A DNA stretch of 64,000 bases from Crocodylus rhombifer (lineage: Eukaryota > Chordata > Crocodylia > Crocodylidae). Position 1 is the first letter of the stretch. The number at the start of each line of letters is the position of its first letter. Made by a program: the position numbers and the translations under genes. Positions 33,100 to 45,165 of the stretch are shown in pieces. The stretch is from assembly GCA_038503035.1 (NCBI GenBank), contig JAVSML010025210.1, positions 460,044 through 524,043 on the forward strand. Reading direction: 5' to 3'. The notes below the pieces were generated by a model that was not told the DNA's origin, made no database searches, and saw nothing but the letters and a program-made list of their open reading frames with translations.

Positions 33100-33790
33100 C
33101 TAATACCAAACACAACACGAAGTTTGATTTCTTCCACAATTATGATGCACTGACTCGGAGAGTAGAAAGACTTGCACCTGTGTCTACTAAACATTTTGTA
33201 GAGATGCCATTTATCACGCAAGAAATGAAGGGGTCTTTTTCATTAAGTGAAAAAAGTGGGGCTGGGATGACGTTACTATTCCTCAGGCTGTCCTAACAGG
33301 AGGCTCTTTGATTGGGGACAGAAAATTGAGTTGGAGGAGGTGGTGACAGGTTAACTGTCATCTCGGGCTGGCCAGTGTCCTGGCTGACCACAATAGTGAC
33401 AACTGTCACTAATTTGGCACTGAAACCCTCCTTGTCCCATCCCACAATCACATCCCCTGCCTCTAAATTGTCCCTGAAGGAACCCTCTGCCTCTAAAAGT
33501 CTGCATTTGTAATGACATTAACTTAGTTTCTGTGATTTCCTTTTTCTTTTCTTGACAGGTTGTACAATGATTAGCAATGCTGACTAGTTCTGCCAGCGTC
33601 TTAGTTTGCCAGCCTACAGCAGTTGCGCGCAGTTGTTCCTGGACTTTAGGAAGGAGTCTTTGAACAAAAGCAGCAGCAACTGCTTCTGGGGCAGTTTCAG
33701 CTGCCTCTTCAATACCTGAATGTCTTTCGAATACTAGTTTTAAGTGATCCGTGTAATCCACTGAGGATTCTCCCTTATTTTGCTTCAATT
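33100..33790 (-). pseudogene. Endogenous retrovirus gag-protease relic
   Basis: On the minus strand, 33788-33351 reads as the end of a capsid and a nucleocapsid: an RG-rich stretch, then a single zinc-knuckle-like 'CHYCGQPGHW' in which the last Cys position is Arg. Downstream, about 33200-33135, a shifted frame gives the protease motif 'CLVDTGASLSTL'. Stops and a frameshift separate them. No polymerase or envelope follows within the window. The single GHW-type knuckle suggests a gammaretrovirus-like lineage, which is an inference. It lies within an old LINE. Non-functional. Confidence 0.75.
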
Positions 33791-34099
33791 ATTTATTTTT
33801 GCCTTACTTCATTAAGCATGGGAACTGCTTAAGAAAAACATACTTGAGGCACAGAGCAAATGCATACTGCAAATAAAAAAAAAATAAAATAAAAAAAGGG
33901 TAAACTTAACCAAAAGAAAGCCAACGTGGTTTAAGGGTGGAGCTGTAGAGACAATAAGCAGGAAAAAAAAGGCTTCTTTCAAAAGGTGGAAGTCAAATTT
34001 TACTGAGGAAAACAAAACAAAATGAAAAAAGAGAGCGTGCATAAGCTCTGGCAAATCAAATGTAATACTGTAATAATATAAGAAAGAATTTCGGGAGAA

Positions 34100-34640
34100 A
34101 TTTGCTAGAGACCCAAAAGGTAACAATATTTTTTTTAAAAAGTACATTAGAAACAGAAGTTTCTGCCAGGGAGTCACTTGGGTCTTTGGATGATGAGGGT
34201 ATAAAAGAGGGACTAAAAGATGCCAGGGCCATTGCCAAGAAACTAACGTATTCTTTGTATCTGTCTTCACTGTGGAAGATGTTTGAGAGATCCCTTCACC
34301 AGATCTAAGAATAAGTTGGTGGAGCTGACCCAAATTTAGGGTTCAGTAGATAAAGTCTTAAACAAAATTGATAAACTAAATAGTAGTAAGTCACCAGGAC
34401 CTGAGGCATTCACCCTAGGGATAAATTTGGCTTTGCCAAAGGGAGATCATGCCTCACCAACCTACTAGAGTTCTTTGAAGGTGTCAATAAGCAGGTGGAT
34501 TGGGGTGATCCAGTTGACATAATATATTCGGACTTCCAAAAAAGCCTTTGACGATGTCCCCCATCAGAGACTCTTAACCAAGTCAGGTAGTCATGGGATT
34601 ATGGGGAATGTCCTCATGGATCTGTCATGCAGCTGCAGAC
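34100..34640 (+). mobile_element. Old LINE fragment, linker and reverse transcriptase
   Basis: Fragments such as 'IYSDFQKSL.RCPPSETL' (about 34520-34580, the DFxKAFDxVPH block) and 'SKSPGPE' (34386-34405) mark a LINE reverse transcriptase with many frameshifts. It is probably the continuation of 31600-32030 after insertions. Confidence 0.65.
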
Positions 34641-34799
34641 ATTATAAGAGCTGTGATGCTGAGCAACTTCATTCCTGGGGAGTCTTGCAAGTAGCAATGC
34701 CAGGCTCAGGCCTTGCAGCAATCCCACCACCTTCCTGTAGATGTAGAGGGCATCGTGGAAGCTGCAGGCCCAAGTTAGGAAAGCTAAAGCAGATACAGA

Positions 34800-36455
34800 G
34801 TTAGGGCTAGCATCAAGGATAACAAAAAGTCCTTTTTTAAATACATAGGGAGAATGAAGAAGGCCCTGAGTAATATGAGGCCCCTGCAGGATATGCTTGG
34901 CAGTCTGGTGGTCACACCAGAGGAGAAAGCAGACCTCTTTAACAATTTCTTTGCCTCTATTTTCTTGTGCAGGTACCAGGACTCCCCTACTGAGATTCAG
35001 GATGGACTCGGGAGAAACTCTGCCAAGCCTAGGGTCAGGGAGGACCAGGTTAGAGAACTTCTGGAGGGGCTGGATGTGTTCTGATCAGCAGGTCCAGATG
35101 CTCTTCAGCCCAGGGTGTTGAGGGAATGGGCAAGGGTTATCGCGGGGCTCCTGGCATGGTTTTATGAGCACTTGTGGTGCTCTGGCCAGGTGCCAGATGA
35201 CTGGAAGAGGGCCAATGTGGTCCCCATCTTTAAAAAAGGGAAGAGGGAGGACCCAGGCAACTATAGGCCTGTTAGTCTTACTTTAATCCTGGGGAAGCTC
35301 TTTGAGATTATCAAGGAGCACATCTGTGATGGGCCAGCAGCAGGAATGATGCTCAAGAGCAACCAGCATGGTTTCTTTAGGGGCAGGTCCTGTCAGACCA
35401 ACCTGAATGCCTTATACAATCAGGTCACAAAATCACTGGACACAGGTGTCATGGTAGATGTAGTCTTTCTGGACTTCAGGAAGGCCTTAGACACTGTCTC
35501 CCACCCCATTCTCATTAAAAAGCTAGGTGACTGCAGCATTGATGCCCACACAGTCAGATAGATTGCAAATTGGCTGAGGGGTCGCACTCAGAGAGTGGTG
35601 GTGGATGGGACATTTTCAACCTGGAGGGAAAGTGGACAGTGGGGTCCCTCAGGGCTTGGTCCTTGGGCCTGCACTGTTCAACTTCTTTATTAGCAACTTC
35701 GACAATGGGGTGAAGAGCAGCCTGTTTAAATTCACAGACAACACCAAGATTTGGGGTGAGGTGGGCATGCTACAAGGGAAGGACAGATTACAGCAGGACC
35801 TGGACAGGTTACAGGGGTGGGCAAATGAAAATAGGATGGGATTCAATACTGACAAGTGCAGGGTGCTACACTTGGGCAGTAGGAACCAGCAGCGTACCTA
35901 TAAGCTGGGGAACTCCCTTCTTGAAAGCACAGAAGCAGAAAGGGATCTTGGAGTCATTATTGACTCCAAGATGAACATGGGCCGACAATGCGAGGTCACG
36001 GTCAGTAAGGCTAACTGTACCTTGTCATGCATCCACAGATGCATCTCAAGCAGGTTCAAGGAAGTGATTCTCCCCCTCTATGCAGCACTGGTCAGGACAC
36101 AGTTGGAGTACTGCGTCCAGTTCTGGGCACCGCACTTCAGGAGGGATATGGACAGCATTGAGAGGGTCCAAAGGAGGATCCAAAGGAGGGCCACTTGCAT
36201 GATCTGAGGACAGCAGGGCAAACCCTATGAGGAGAGGCTATGGGACCTGAACCTGTTCGGCCTTCACAAGAGAAGGCTTAGGGGGGACCTGGTGGTGGTC
36301 TATGAACTTACTGGGGGGACCAGTGGGGTTTGGGAGAGACCTTGTTCCCCTGAGCACCTCCCAGAGTAACAAGGAACAACGGCCACAAGTTGTTAGAGAG
36401 TAGGTTTAGACTAGACATCCGAAGGCACTACTTCACAGCAGCAGCCAAGGCGTAG
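34800..36455 (+). mobile_element. CR1 LINE, ORF2 and partial 3' end
   Basis: Starts near 'gataacaaaaagtcctt' (the ORF2 linker), followed by 'VVPIFKKGKREDPGNYRPVS' (about 35218-35280), 'DVVFLDFRKALDTVSH' (Leu for the usual Phe), 'GVPQGLVLGPALFNFF' (35640-35690) and 'FTDNTKIWG' where the catalytic FADDTK block has lost its first Asp pair (TDN). The C-terminal part runs to 36455, where an LTR-like sequence cuts it before the 3' UTR. Confidence 0.9.
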
Positions 36456-36541
36456 TGCTAGCACCCCTGTGTGGTCACAGGACCCTGGGCAAGAGGCACC
36501 TGGGGTCTGACCCACTAAATAACTGTTCTTGTTATGTTACA
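36456..36541 (-). repeat. Partial LTR-like repeat, reversed
   Basis: The reverse complement begins TGTAACATAACAAGAACAG and matches the start of the repeat at 37281 for about 60 bases. It abuts the truncated CR1 at its other edge. Confidence 0.6.
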
Positions 36542-37280
36542 TTCAATTATTGGACATAGGAAAGCCCAGGTTGCTGCTGCCCCGACCCAAGCAAAGGGGA
36601 TGGGACCCTCAGAGGAGCCGGATAAGCCTTTCTGGAGACCTTTGAGTAGGTGGCTGGGACATACCAAGTGAGCTGAGGCCACATGAGACTTGACACCCTC
36701 ACAGGCACCATTTTAAACTGCATAGGGCTCAATGAAGAGGCAGACTGGCACCGGTTCTGGGAAAAGCTGTTTAACCCAGGCTCCCAATCCTGAGCAGTGG
36801 CACAGCACCTAGAGGACTGAAACTAGAGTCCCGCTAAGCCCCTGAAGTCATGGAACTGATAACCCTGGAGCAATTGCAGCAGATATTGCTGGTGGGCCCT
36901 GGAAGTAGGTTTGTTGATATTGTTTTGACTATCTCAAGGAGGCAGCATGCCTTATCAAGAGTTTCCTTGAGACCAAATTAGAATGTGGGAAGCATTTCGC
37001 TGGGCCAAAGGAACAGATCCAGATAGACATGAATTCAAAGTGGGGAGGGCCTCCTATAACCAGAGAGCTGTTGGGGGGAGACCCTTTATCTGGTCTAGGA
37101 ATCCTGCCCTGATCTCCCAGGAAACAAGGACAGGCTCAACAATACCAGGTCCAGACTCAGGAGAAGAGGATCCCCTCCTGGGGCTAGTGCCAAGCCAAGG
37201 AAAAAAAGTGAAATCCTAGTCTGCTTTAGTAGTTATAGCAAGTCTGTAACTACTAGACTTCCCTATGTCTAGTAATTCAT
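36542..37280 (+). other. Segment between two outward-facing LTR-like ends
   Basis: Contains 'MELITLEQLQQILLVGPGS' from an ATG at 36850 and, in another frame, 36983-37219, an open stretch with 'EAFRWAKGTDPDRHEF'. It could be the start of a gag-like protein of an LTR or DIRS-type element, but I recognise no definite domain. Confidence 0.35.
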
Positions 37281-38182
37281 TGTAACATAACAAGAACAGT
37301 TACTTACTGGGTCAGACAGCAGGTCCCTCTTCCCCAGTGACTGTGCAGGTGCTGCCTGGCTCAGGCTTGGCTACAGCTTTTCCATTGGATCTCACCTGCC
37401 ACACCTTGATCTTAAAGATTATAAAAGGGAAGCTGCCTGTGAGCTGTACATGAACCTGAACCTGTGCTGATCCTCACTGGGTTCCCAGAGTCCCCTTAGT
37501 AACAGTCATGTGCCCCAGATCAGCAGGCTCACAGCCTGCCTGTGCCTGTCACCTTAAGGGCTCCTTGCATGGCTCCTTAACCTGCCCTATACCACACGAA
37601 GCCTCACAGGCGTTACCATCTGATATCTGGTCTTGTGGCCTTACACTCAACCCACTCCAGGCTTGAAAGCTGTTCAGGCCTTAAGCCTATCCCCTGGCAG
37701 GGCTCAAGACTATTTGCATGCCCCACAGGCACTAATGGGACCTCCTTAACCACCCCCTTATAGTCCCAACCCAAACTGCCAGTCCAAACAGCAACATAAG
37801 TATAAGCCCCTGGGCTATAGCATAACAATAACAATGGAAACAGCCCTCTGCCCCATTTGAATGGGCAAACCTTTTCTCCCTCGTACAGCATGCCTCCTAG
37901 CCTGGGTACCCTGTGAGATCCCTGAGCCTCACTGCTCCTATGAGCAGAAAAGCAGACAGTCAAGCATCCCTGGGTGGCCCTCCTGGGCAGGAGCTCCTTC
38001 CCCTTCAGCTGCCAAGGACAGAGCTCAGCCATTCTTCACTGGCTCAGGCTCTGGGTTTATACAGCTTCAGTCCGAGTCCCCTTCCAAGTCATGTGCTTCA
38101 TGAGCTCCCTTCCCCACCTGCAAGCAGCCTCACCAGCTGCTAGCTCCCTCAAAGGAGTAGACACACCCAGTGCCCTGCTACA
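37281..38182 (+). repeat. LTR-like repeat of about 900 bases
   Basis: Begins TGTAACA and ends CTGCTACA, LTR-style TG...CA termini. Blocks 'cacctgccacaccttgat', 'caccttaagggct' and 'cacaggcgttaccatctg' recur at 48404-49256. The block 37780-37990 recurs inverted at 40490-40710. It encodes no protein. Possibly a solo LTR or one end of an unclassified retroelement. Confidence 0.55.
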
Positions 38183-38610
38183 GTAGTGTACAACCAGGCC
38201 ACAGGCACAGGGATTGCCCACAGGTAGATTACAGCTATGTGCAAACTGGGATTTTTGAGGTCCAGAGGGAGGACTCAGAGCAAGGAGACTGTGTGGTCCC
38301 TGTGAAGATACTTAGGTCCTTGGCCTAGTAGATTGGAGCTCTGGACAAATATTCATGTATTCATCAGTGCCCCCGCTGAGTTATCAGTCATGGGATTTGT
38401 ATACATAATCTGCATCCGTGTGGATGTTAGGCCTATTTAACGACAAAGATACAGCTGTCTGTTGGGGGCCAGACTGCAGAACTGACAGCAGCCAAGATTT
38501 CCAAATTTATTCTTCAGCCCTCTTAGTGTGGATTTTCAGTGGGGAAGATGGATCAGGATTCTTTTGGCCCACTTCCCACCTTCGTTATCGAATTTTAAAA
38601 TAATCTCATG
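38183..38610. other. Unannotated intergenic sequence
   Basis: No gene or named repeat was seen. Confidence 0.3.
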
Positions 38611-38614
38611 ATTT

Positions 38615-38865
38615 CTTTGTGCTCCCAGAACTGTCCAATGGAGAGAGCATCAGACTGAGTACAGGAGATGCAGGTTCTAGGTCCTGCTTTGTCACTACAT
38701 TGTCATAGTCGTGGCATTTGCCCTCACTATGGCTGAGTTTGCCCAGTAGCAAAGTGGGGATAATGACATTAGCCTCCCTTGTATAGCACTCTCAAGTAGC
38801 ACCCTTGTAGGGATTAGAGCTACACTAACAGTAACCATCAAAAGAGACACAAGTATGACACAAGC
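38615..38865 (+). mobile_element. MIR-type SINE
   Basis: A tRNA-like head ('ggagagagcatcagactgag', then 'gcaggttctaggtcc' as a decayed B box) is followed by the MIR core and 'agcaaagtggggataatgac'. The order matches MIR over about 240 bases, longer than the copy at 23455. Confidence 0.7.
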
Positions 38866-40489
38866 CAGGGTGCTAGACATGTGCTCAGCTCCACCATTCA
38901 GAGGCTGGGGGTGGGGAGCAGCTGACTGGGTAATGCAAGTGTGATATAGGCCAGGGGGTAATCTTGGAGCTTTGTTCTTACTAACTCAACTCATGCAGAT
39001 CTCAATAGACACTGAATTGGACTTCTTGGCTCCAAATACATTAGCAGAGTAGAGGCTCAGGCTCCTGTCTCAGCTGGCATAAGGCTAGAAGGGTCCTCAT
39101 GGGGTGCTGAATGCAGCCCCCCACTATTGCAAGCAACACATCCCGTAGCTGAAGCCAGCTCGCCTACCATGAGCCATTGAGATCTCCTGGTTTCTGCCCT
39201 TCAGACTCATTTCAAAAAGGTTCAGAGAAATGCACTGGGAACTATCCAGATCCATTACTAGGAGAATATAACCTCTACCTTTGAGGCTCCCCTCTTTCCA
39301 AACACATCTTGCCCATGCTTCCACAGAAAGCTCTGTTCCTGCTCAGCATCCCCAAGTGCACTGTGGACAGACTGTCTTCTAACACATAAAGGGCACCTGC
39401 CCACATGGCACTTCAGCAGATTAAGCAGCACTGTCAAGGGATAGTGCTACTTAGCTTGCTCTATGCATTAATTATCATCACCAAAGGACAGGGAAAATTA
39501 GCCTGCTTCCTTGCCCAACACACTGCCCATATGTGGCTACTTTTGGAACTACTCCCTTTTGCAGCCAGCCTGTATCGGGGGATTTAGTTCACTGTCCTAC
39601 AGCCTGCTTTCACTGTTGTATACACTGTTCATAGCCCCAGTAGTGACTAACTTCACAAACAGCAGAGGAAAAAAAGAAAAAAAATGGAAATCCATGGGCT
39701 GCAGCAGGGCAAATTGGAAAGGGTTGAGGGATGTTACCTCAGGTCTCTGCTCTTTAGTTTTCTGTCCACCTCCTGAGCTTTTAGCCCCAACCCTTATTTC
39801 CCCTCCAGTCCCCAGGTCTCTGCTGCTCAGAAGTTTAGCGTTCCCAAGTCTCCTCATGGTGTGCCGAGACAGGGCAATTTAGTAATTCGAGGGTCTACCT
39901 CCATAATGAACCAGCCCTTAGGGTTGCCAGCAGCATGTCAGAACCATGAACTACAGAGCAAGTCTCTCACTGAATTATTTCTTCTTCCCACTGATGTTGC
40001 AAAGAGAAGAAAATCTTGAGTGTCCTTGGTGACAGCAAGTGACCAACAAACTTCTGCTCTCCCTCCCCCAGCAAAAGTCCCAGACTTGAAGGAGGCACAT
40101 CAGCAGAGGCTTGAAGCTGAGAAATAATTACACACTTTTATTGATTCCCACTGGGCCCTAATTGTCTAATGGGCAAGGAAATGGCTTCTGGAATCTGGGA
40201 GCCTCAATTCAAGTCCTGTCTGGAGAGAAATTTTTGATTTGATTAATATGACACCCTGCCCAATAAAGGCTCAGGGCAGGTTCCAATAAGAGACAAAAGT
40301 TACAGAAGCAAACAATTTAAAAAGAATGTACAGCAAAACAATCTGCTTCCAAATCCCCCAAATTCAAAATCAGTCCAGGCTGCTCCCATCCTACTCTGCT
40401 GCCTCTGATCTAAAAGAACACGCCCTCTACCCAATCCAACTTCACTTTATAACACCCAACCACCTTCTCCATAAAAAGGAGTTGGTGCC
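38866..40489. other. Unannotated intergenic sequence
   Basis: A possible tRNA-derived SINE head lies at about 40165-40225 ('gtctaatgggcaaggaaatgg', 'tcaattcaagtcctg'), but it is too short to confirm. Otherwise nothing is recognised. Confidence 0.3.
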
Positions 40490-40710
40490 CACATGTAGAT
40501 TACAGGGCCACCCAGGGATGCTTGACTGCTTGCTTTGCTGCTCATAGGAGTAGTGAGACTTGGGGATCTCACAAGGTACCCAGGCTAGGAGGTACGCTGT
40601 ATGAGGGAGAAAAGGTTTGCCCATTCAAATGGGGCAGAGGGCTGTTTCCATTGTTATTGTTATGCTATAGCCCAGGGGCTTATGCCTATGCCTTCCCTTG
40701 TATTCCCTCC
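40490..40710 (-). repeat. Reversed partial copy of the LTR-like repeat
   Basis: The reverse complement matches 37780-37990 closely, including 'atgggcaaaccttttctccc' and 'ctgggtaccctgtgagatcc'. It is the third member of this family in the window. Confidence 0.8.
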
Positions 40711-40975
40711 TATCCCTATTCACTCCCACAACCCTGATTCACTCAGGTGAGTCCCCTCCCAAACCAAACACACAAAGAGGATAAGGAATCTGGAGAAACT
40801 AGCATGTTAAAAGTACGTGGTGTTGGGGAAAGAGAGACTGGGGCCTGAAACACTTGTGACTGATCTTTGACCTTGGTGTTGAGTCCCTTTATTGCAAATT
40901 AATAAATAAACAAATTTTTCCTAGTGATTGCACCACTTCTAGTTGGACTAGGCAGAGTAAATTACATCCTTGCCT

Positions 40976-41140
40976 CCATGTGGGGCAGCAGTGACACTTG
41001 AGGTCCGCTTAGAGAACAGCAAAGGCTGCATTTTAATCCCCACATGGAGCAGTAGTAACATCCAGTGGTTCAGGTACTGCAAAGGGCTGCTTACTCATCC
41101 AGGAGCAGCAGTGACAGCCAGTGGCTGGTCCTGGTAAGAC
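40976..41140. repeat. Degenerate tandem repeat, unit about 61 bases
   Basis: Three units start 'catgtggggcagcagtgaca' (40977), 'cacatggagcagtagtaaca' (41041) and 'aggagcagcagtgacagcca' (41100), the last one partial. The region 42060-42400 has scattered 'gcagcagtg' motifs that may be related. Confidence 0.55.
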
Positions 41141-43959
41141 ACTTAGATTCGATTTTGTTCATTTAGCAAAGATGGAGAGTATATGCATACACACAAAGAA
41201 AATTAGGCAATTACTGCAAAAATTAAGTTGTCGGTATCTATAAACTTAATAAAAAGGATACAATATCTAAATATTCTATATTGGTCCCAAATATTCAGGA
41301 GGAAACCCTACTCCTAACACTTAACTCCTAACCCCTTTACTGCAACCTCAACATCCACATCCATGCCCACCCACCAATTCCATCCCATCCCCTAACCCCT
41401 AATCCCAACACCCTTGGCCCTTTGTCTGGCCTCAGGCTGCCCTTTTATCTCCCCCAATCACTGATCCTTCCCACCCCCTCACCACTCATTCTCTGCACCC
41501 AGAATACGTGCAGCAGAGTTCAGTTCAGTTTTTAACTGGGCACAATGGAATCAGATATCCAGGCCCCATCCAGGCACCCAATTCCCACAAGGTTCTTATC
41601 ACCCAAGCACCTACACATTTCTCCCAGCTCCTCCCAAGCACTGGCACATCTTCTAGTGGGCTCCCTAGCAGGTTCTCATGTGGGATTTGTACAAAGGGAA
41701 TCCTGATCTCAGGGTCAGTCAGCATGTGTATATCCTGATCTCAGCTGCACAGGGATCATGGGGATGTCAGAACACACTGTACCCTGAGTTGAGTCCAACA
41801 ACACGCAATTTTTTTTTTTAAAGGGAGAGAGCCCAGGGAGACTGAACTGTGGAGTCCCCCTCTGAAGGCATTCTTACTGAGGCTGATAAGAACTTCAATA
41901 GCAATAGACAACTGAGCTGTGGCACTGAGACCAAAAGCTAACATCTCAGAAGGGGTGCTCTCTGTACCAGCAGCTAGAGATCCCAGAAGCACTTACAAAG
42001 CAACAGCAGACAACAACCCAGAGTGGTGAGCAGCAAAAGTGACAACCCCATGCAGCACTTCTCAAAGCAAGCAGCAGAGCAGTGATTTCAAAAGGCTGCA
42101 TCTTAGCATTGCTCTACAGGTTGGCAGCAGTGGTCCCAAAAGCAGAACTCCCGTGTGATGCAGTGACAGCCGTGGTGGCCACAGGGCGGCTAACCTAGTG
42201 GTGATCCTATGAATCAGGAGACAAGTCCAGTGGTGCTCCCCAGAGCAGCAGCAGTGTTGGCAAACCTGAGGTTGCGATCCCCAAAGTTGTGGTAGCGGTG
42301 ACAGCAGCAGGTGACATGACCTCCACACTGATCCAGGCTGTGGAGCAGTGGGGTGGCATGACCACTGAGCGATGGAGCAGCAGTTATGCCAAGCAGCAAT
42401 CCCAGGAGGCAAGAGGTGGCAGGCAGTGATAAAGTCTTCCCTAATGACTTGGGACAAGCTTTTGAATACAAGGCATTCTTTGTCAGGTCTGGGGGGAAAG
42501 CTCTACCATGCAGTTGGTCCAACAGAAGATACCACCCACAAAAATCCTTGCCTCTCACATAATTTCTCAACTACTATGGCTACATCATCACTTTAACACT
42601 ACCGTAACATGGAAGATATAGAAATCTGCTGCTCACATAGAAAATCCAAAACCTAAAGAAAAGAGAAGGCAGAATGCATGCCATTTTCTTAAGCTTGTAC
42701 ACAAAACCTAACATCATTCCAAGGAGACTCATCTGCAACTTTTACCTAACACTCACAACACCATATATGCAACACAACTGAGGTTCTCCTGCACAGAAAT
42801 ACTGAGAAACCATCTTATTCACCTAACCTACTCTAAAAGGGATAAACTTAAAACACGATATGTTAGCAAAGGCCTGGCACAATCATAATGATTGCAAACC
42901 TTTTTACTGATTCTTAAGCTACATGCAGGCAGCTACATTTACATTTCAAAGTGGAACCTTTAAGAGGTGAGAGACTGGAATACCTGAGAAGAGACAAAGA
43001 CACTGAACATGTGAGTCATGAGAGGTATGTGATACATGGCAGATGTAAAAAGCATGCTATTGTCAAGGCACTAAATGGAGAGGAGGTGGCACAGATCACC
43101 TATAAAAACCCAGGTAAAGATGAGGTCTGTGGGATCTCTTCCTCACCTGCCCAGATCTGCAGATTCCCAGAAAGACCTTCCAAATACATGGCTGCAAGGG
43201 GACATTCTTCCCTCAGGATTACATAAGATCTATGCAAGGCTTTTTGTTGTCTTTTTGGCTTATGTTACATTTGAAGTTAGGCTGAGCTGTATGTTGTTTC
43301 TGTGTCTTATTAGGCTGTATCTTAGCTTAGGGAGATTTTTTTCTGTTGTTTGTTGCATGTTTGAAATTGTAAATCGCTGTGCTCAAACTCTCTTCAGAGA
43401 ACAAACTATTGCTGTCTAAGCATTTTAGGATTTCTTATGAAGTCTAACATTAAGTCTGGTAACAATACTTACTTATGCTACTTAAGAGAGTTCAACCTAG
43501 AGACATAAATGATTACTGTACAGCAGACCCAAACATACCACCAAAAATACCTGATGACAGCCATCCAGCATAAGAAGAAAAAAGGCGAACTGGCTACCAC
43601 AAAAGAAGCCCTTATAGGCACCACACCAGCAATGCAGGGAAGAATCAAAACTGTGTCACCTAGAACACCTACATCATTAACACCCTCATCTCACTTGGAA
43701 ATACCTGTGCTCTTCAAAGGCCTTGAACTTCTGCCCAAAGGAACAACTTGACAAGATACTAATATTTGGAGAATTAGAAGAATTGTTCTGCAGACTTTGC
43801 CTGAAAATACTTCTACAACTAGGACAGAACCACCTCTGAAAACCTTCTTGCCACAACAGATAAAAACAAACAACAACAATAACATCACATTGGACTGGAC
43901 ACTTCCCAGCAGAGAGAATCACATGCTGGACAATTTAATTGACTGTTTCAGGAAGAAAG
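41141..43959. other. Unannotated sequence, possible retroelement debris
   Basis: C-rich at 41290-41480. An open frame at 42951-43226 (91 codons) has no recognised domain. A (CT)n run lies at about 44001-44017, just after this stretch. Nothing firm can be said. Confidence 0.3.
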
Positions 43960-44870
43960 CTAACAGCAAATTCTGAAGAAAAGCCAGGATAATGATAACC
44001 TCTCTCTCTCTCTCAGAGAAAGGTTATACAGTTCCTAAGATCCATCACTGAAATAGTAAATCAAACCACTGGACAACAGAGCTGTAACACCAGCTACTAT
44101 GAAGAACTTCAGGAGGTTCTCCCACCAGTATTTACTCTGGAACTGAAAAGTATTATTAAACCCTTTCTGTACCAGTTTAAGGAAAAACTACTTCCACTTA
44201 TCCCCCACTCCACGAGCTTTCTATATACTCCTAAAGATCCACGAATAAGATGACTCTGGTAGACCATTATATGATCCAACCGTGATACCCGCACTGAAGA
44301 GTAGCCGGGTTCACAGAAACTATCCTAAAACCACTTGTCGCCCAAAGACATATTTCTGCAAGACAAGACTTCCTCAACAAAACCAAGATTATCAACTACC
44401 TTCCTGGCCATATCTGCACCCATGGATGTCAGCACCTTGTACACTAATATCCCACACCATGAAGACACAGAGCTGCCTGCCTGAAAGATCTACAAGAAAA
44501 CAGACTACAGTTAGATCTGCAACATCATGTCCATTTAATCCTCACCCAGAGCAGCTTCATTTATAACTATCAAACCTGCACTCTAACCAGGTAAACATGA
44601 TTTTCATCACCTGAATTGAACAGTTGGACTCACTGACTTCCACTATAGGTTCAACAACTAACACCCCTTGATCAAACTTTCACCAGAATATTTTTAGACT
44701 AATATTAACTTTCTAGATAATCGCAGTTCATATTTCGGATGGCACCCTACAAACCACCATATGCCAAACCTTCCCAGACTACCATACTTATGTCCACAAA
44801 ACCAGCAATTATCCCAAATACATCAGTGGCAATGGCTCTTATTTATGTTCATGTCCCCCTCCCCCACAAA
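43960..44870 (+). mobile_element. Penelope-like retroelement, reverse-transcriptase relic
   Basis: Frames broken by several shifts retain the Penelope-like order: 'FYILLKIHE' (about 44218-44246, usual FYxLPKIHK), a nearby 'SGRP' (PGRPI block), 'MDVSTLYTNIPH' (44422-44457, usual DVxSLYTNIPH), 'ILTQSSFIYNYQT', then 'FLDN' and 'SDGTLQTTI...HTYVHKTS' (44735-44810, usual 'DGxLxTxxYxKPTDxHxYLH'). Penelope-like elements are telomerase-related retroelements. No GIY-YIG endonuclease could be identified downstream. Confidence 0.75.
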
Positions 44871-45159
44871 GTGGGCACCTGAGTCTGTTGGGAGAACTAC
44901 ATCACCTTGAACCCTTTGGGGCAGGGAGGGGGAAAGAGATGTGTGGGCTGTGCATGCTACTATATGAATGGCTCCATGCTCTTTGCAGTTGGCTCCTGGG
45001 ATGGTGTTTGCTGGAGAGATTCTCACGCTCTGGCAGAACACAGTTACTGTGGGAAAGTTTTCTCCTTCTCTTACTTCAGCCTCAATGCAGCCTTACCCCC
45101 ACTTCCCCCTTAATCTATCTTGCAGTGAAATTAAATTGGGTAAGAAAGATCACCCATAC

Positions 45160-45165
45160 TTTAAT
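45160..45165 (-). terminator. Possible poly(A) signal of the zinc-finger gene
   Basis: The minus strand reads ATTAAA about 420 bases after the stop codon. No canonical AATAAA was noticed on this strand nearby, so this is only a candidate. Confidence 0.3.

Noticed and set aside
32676..33120. Possible plus-strand LTR with TATA-like 'ggtataaaaagg' and AATAAA at about 33075
   Set aside because: The retroviral protease relic reads on the opposite strand across this boundary and no matching second LTR or TG...CA ends were found.
40976..42440. CRISPR-like array
   Set aside because: Units are degenerate and contiguous, with no unique spacers, in vertebrate-type DNA.
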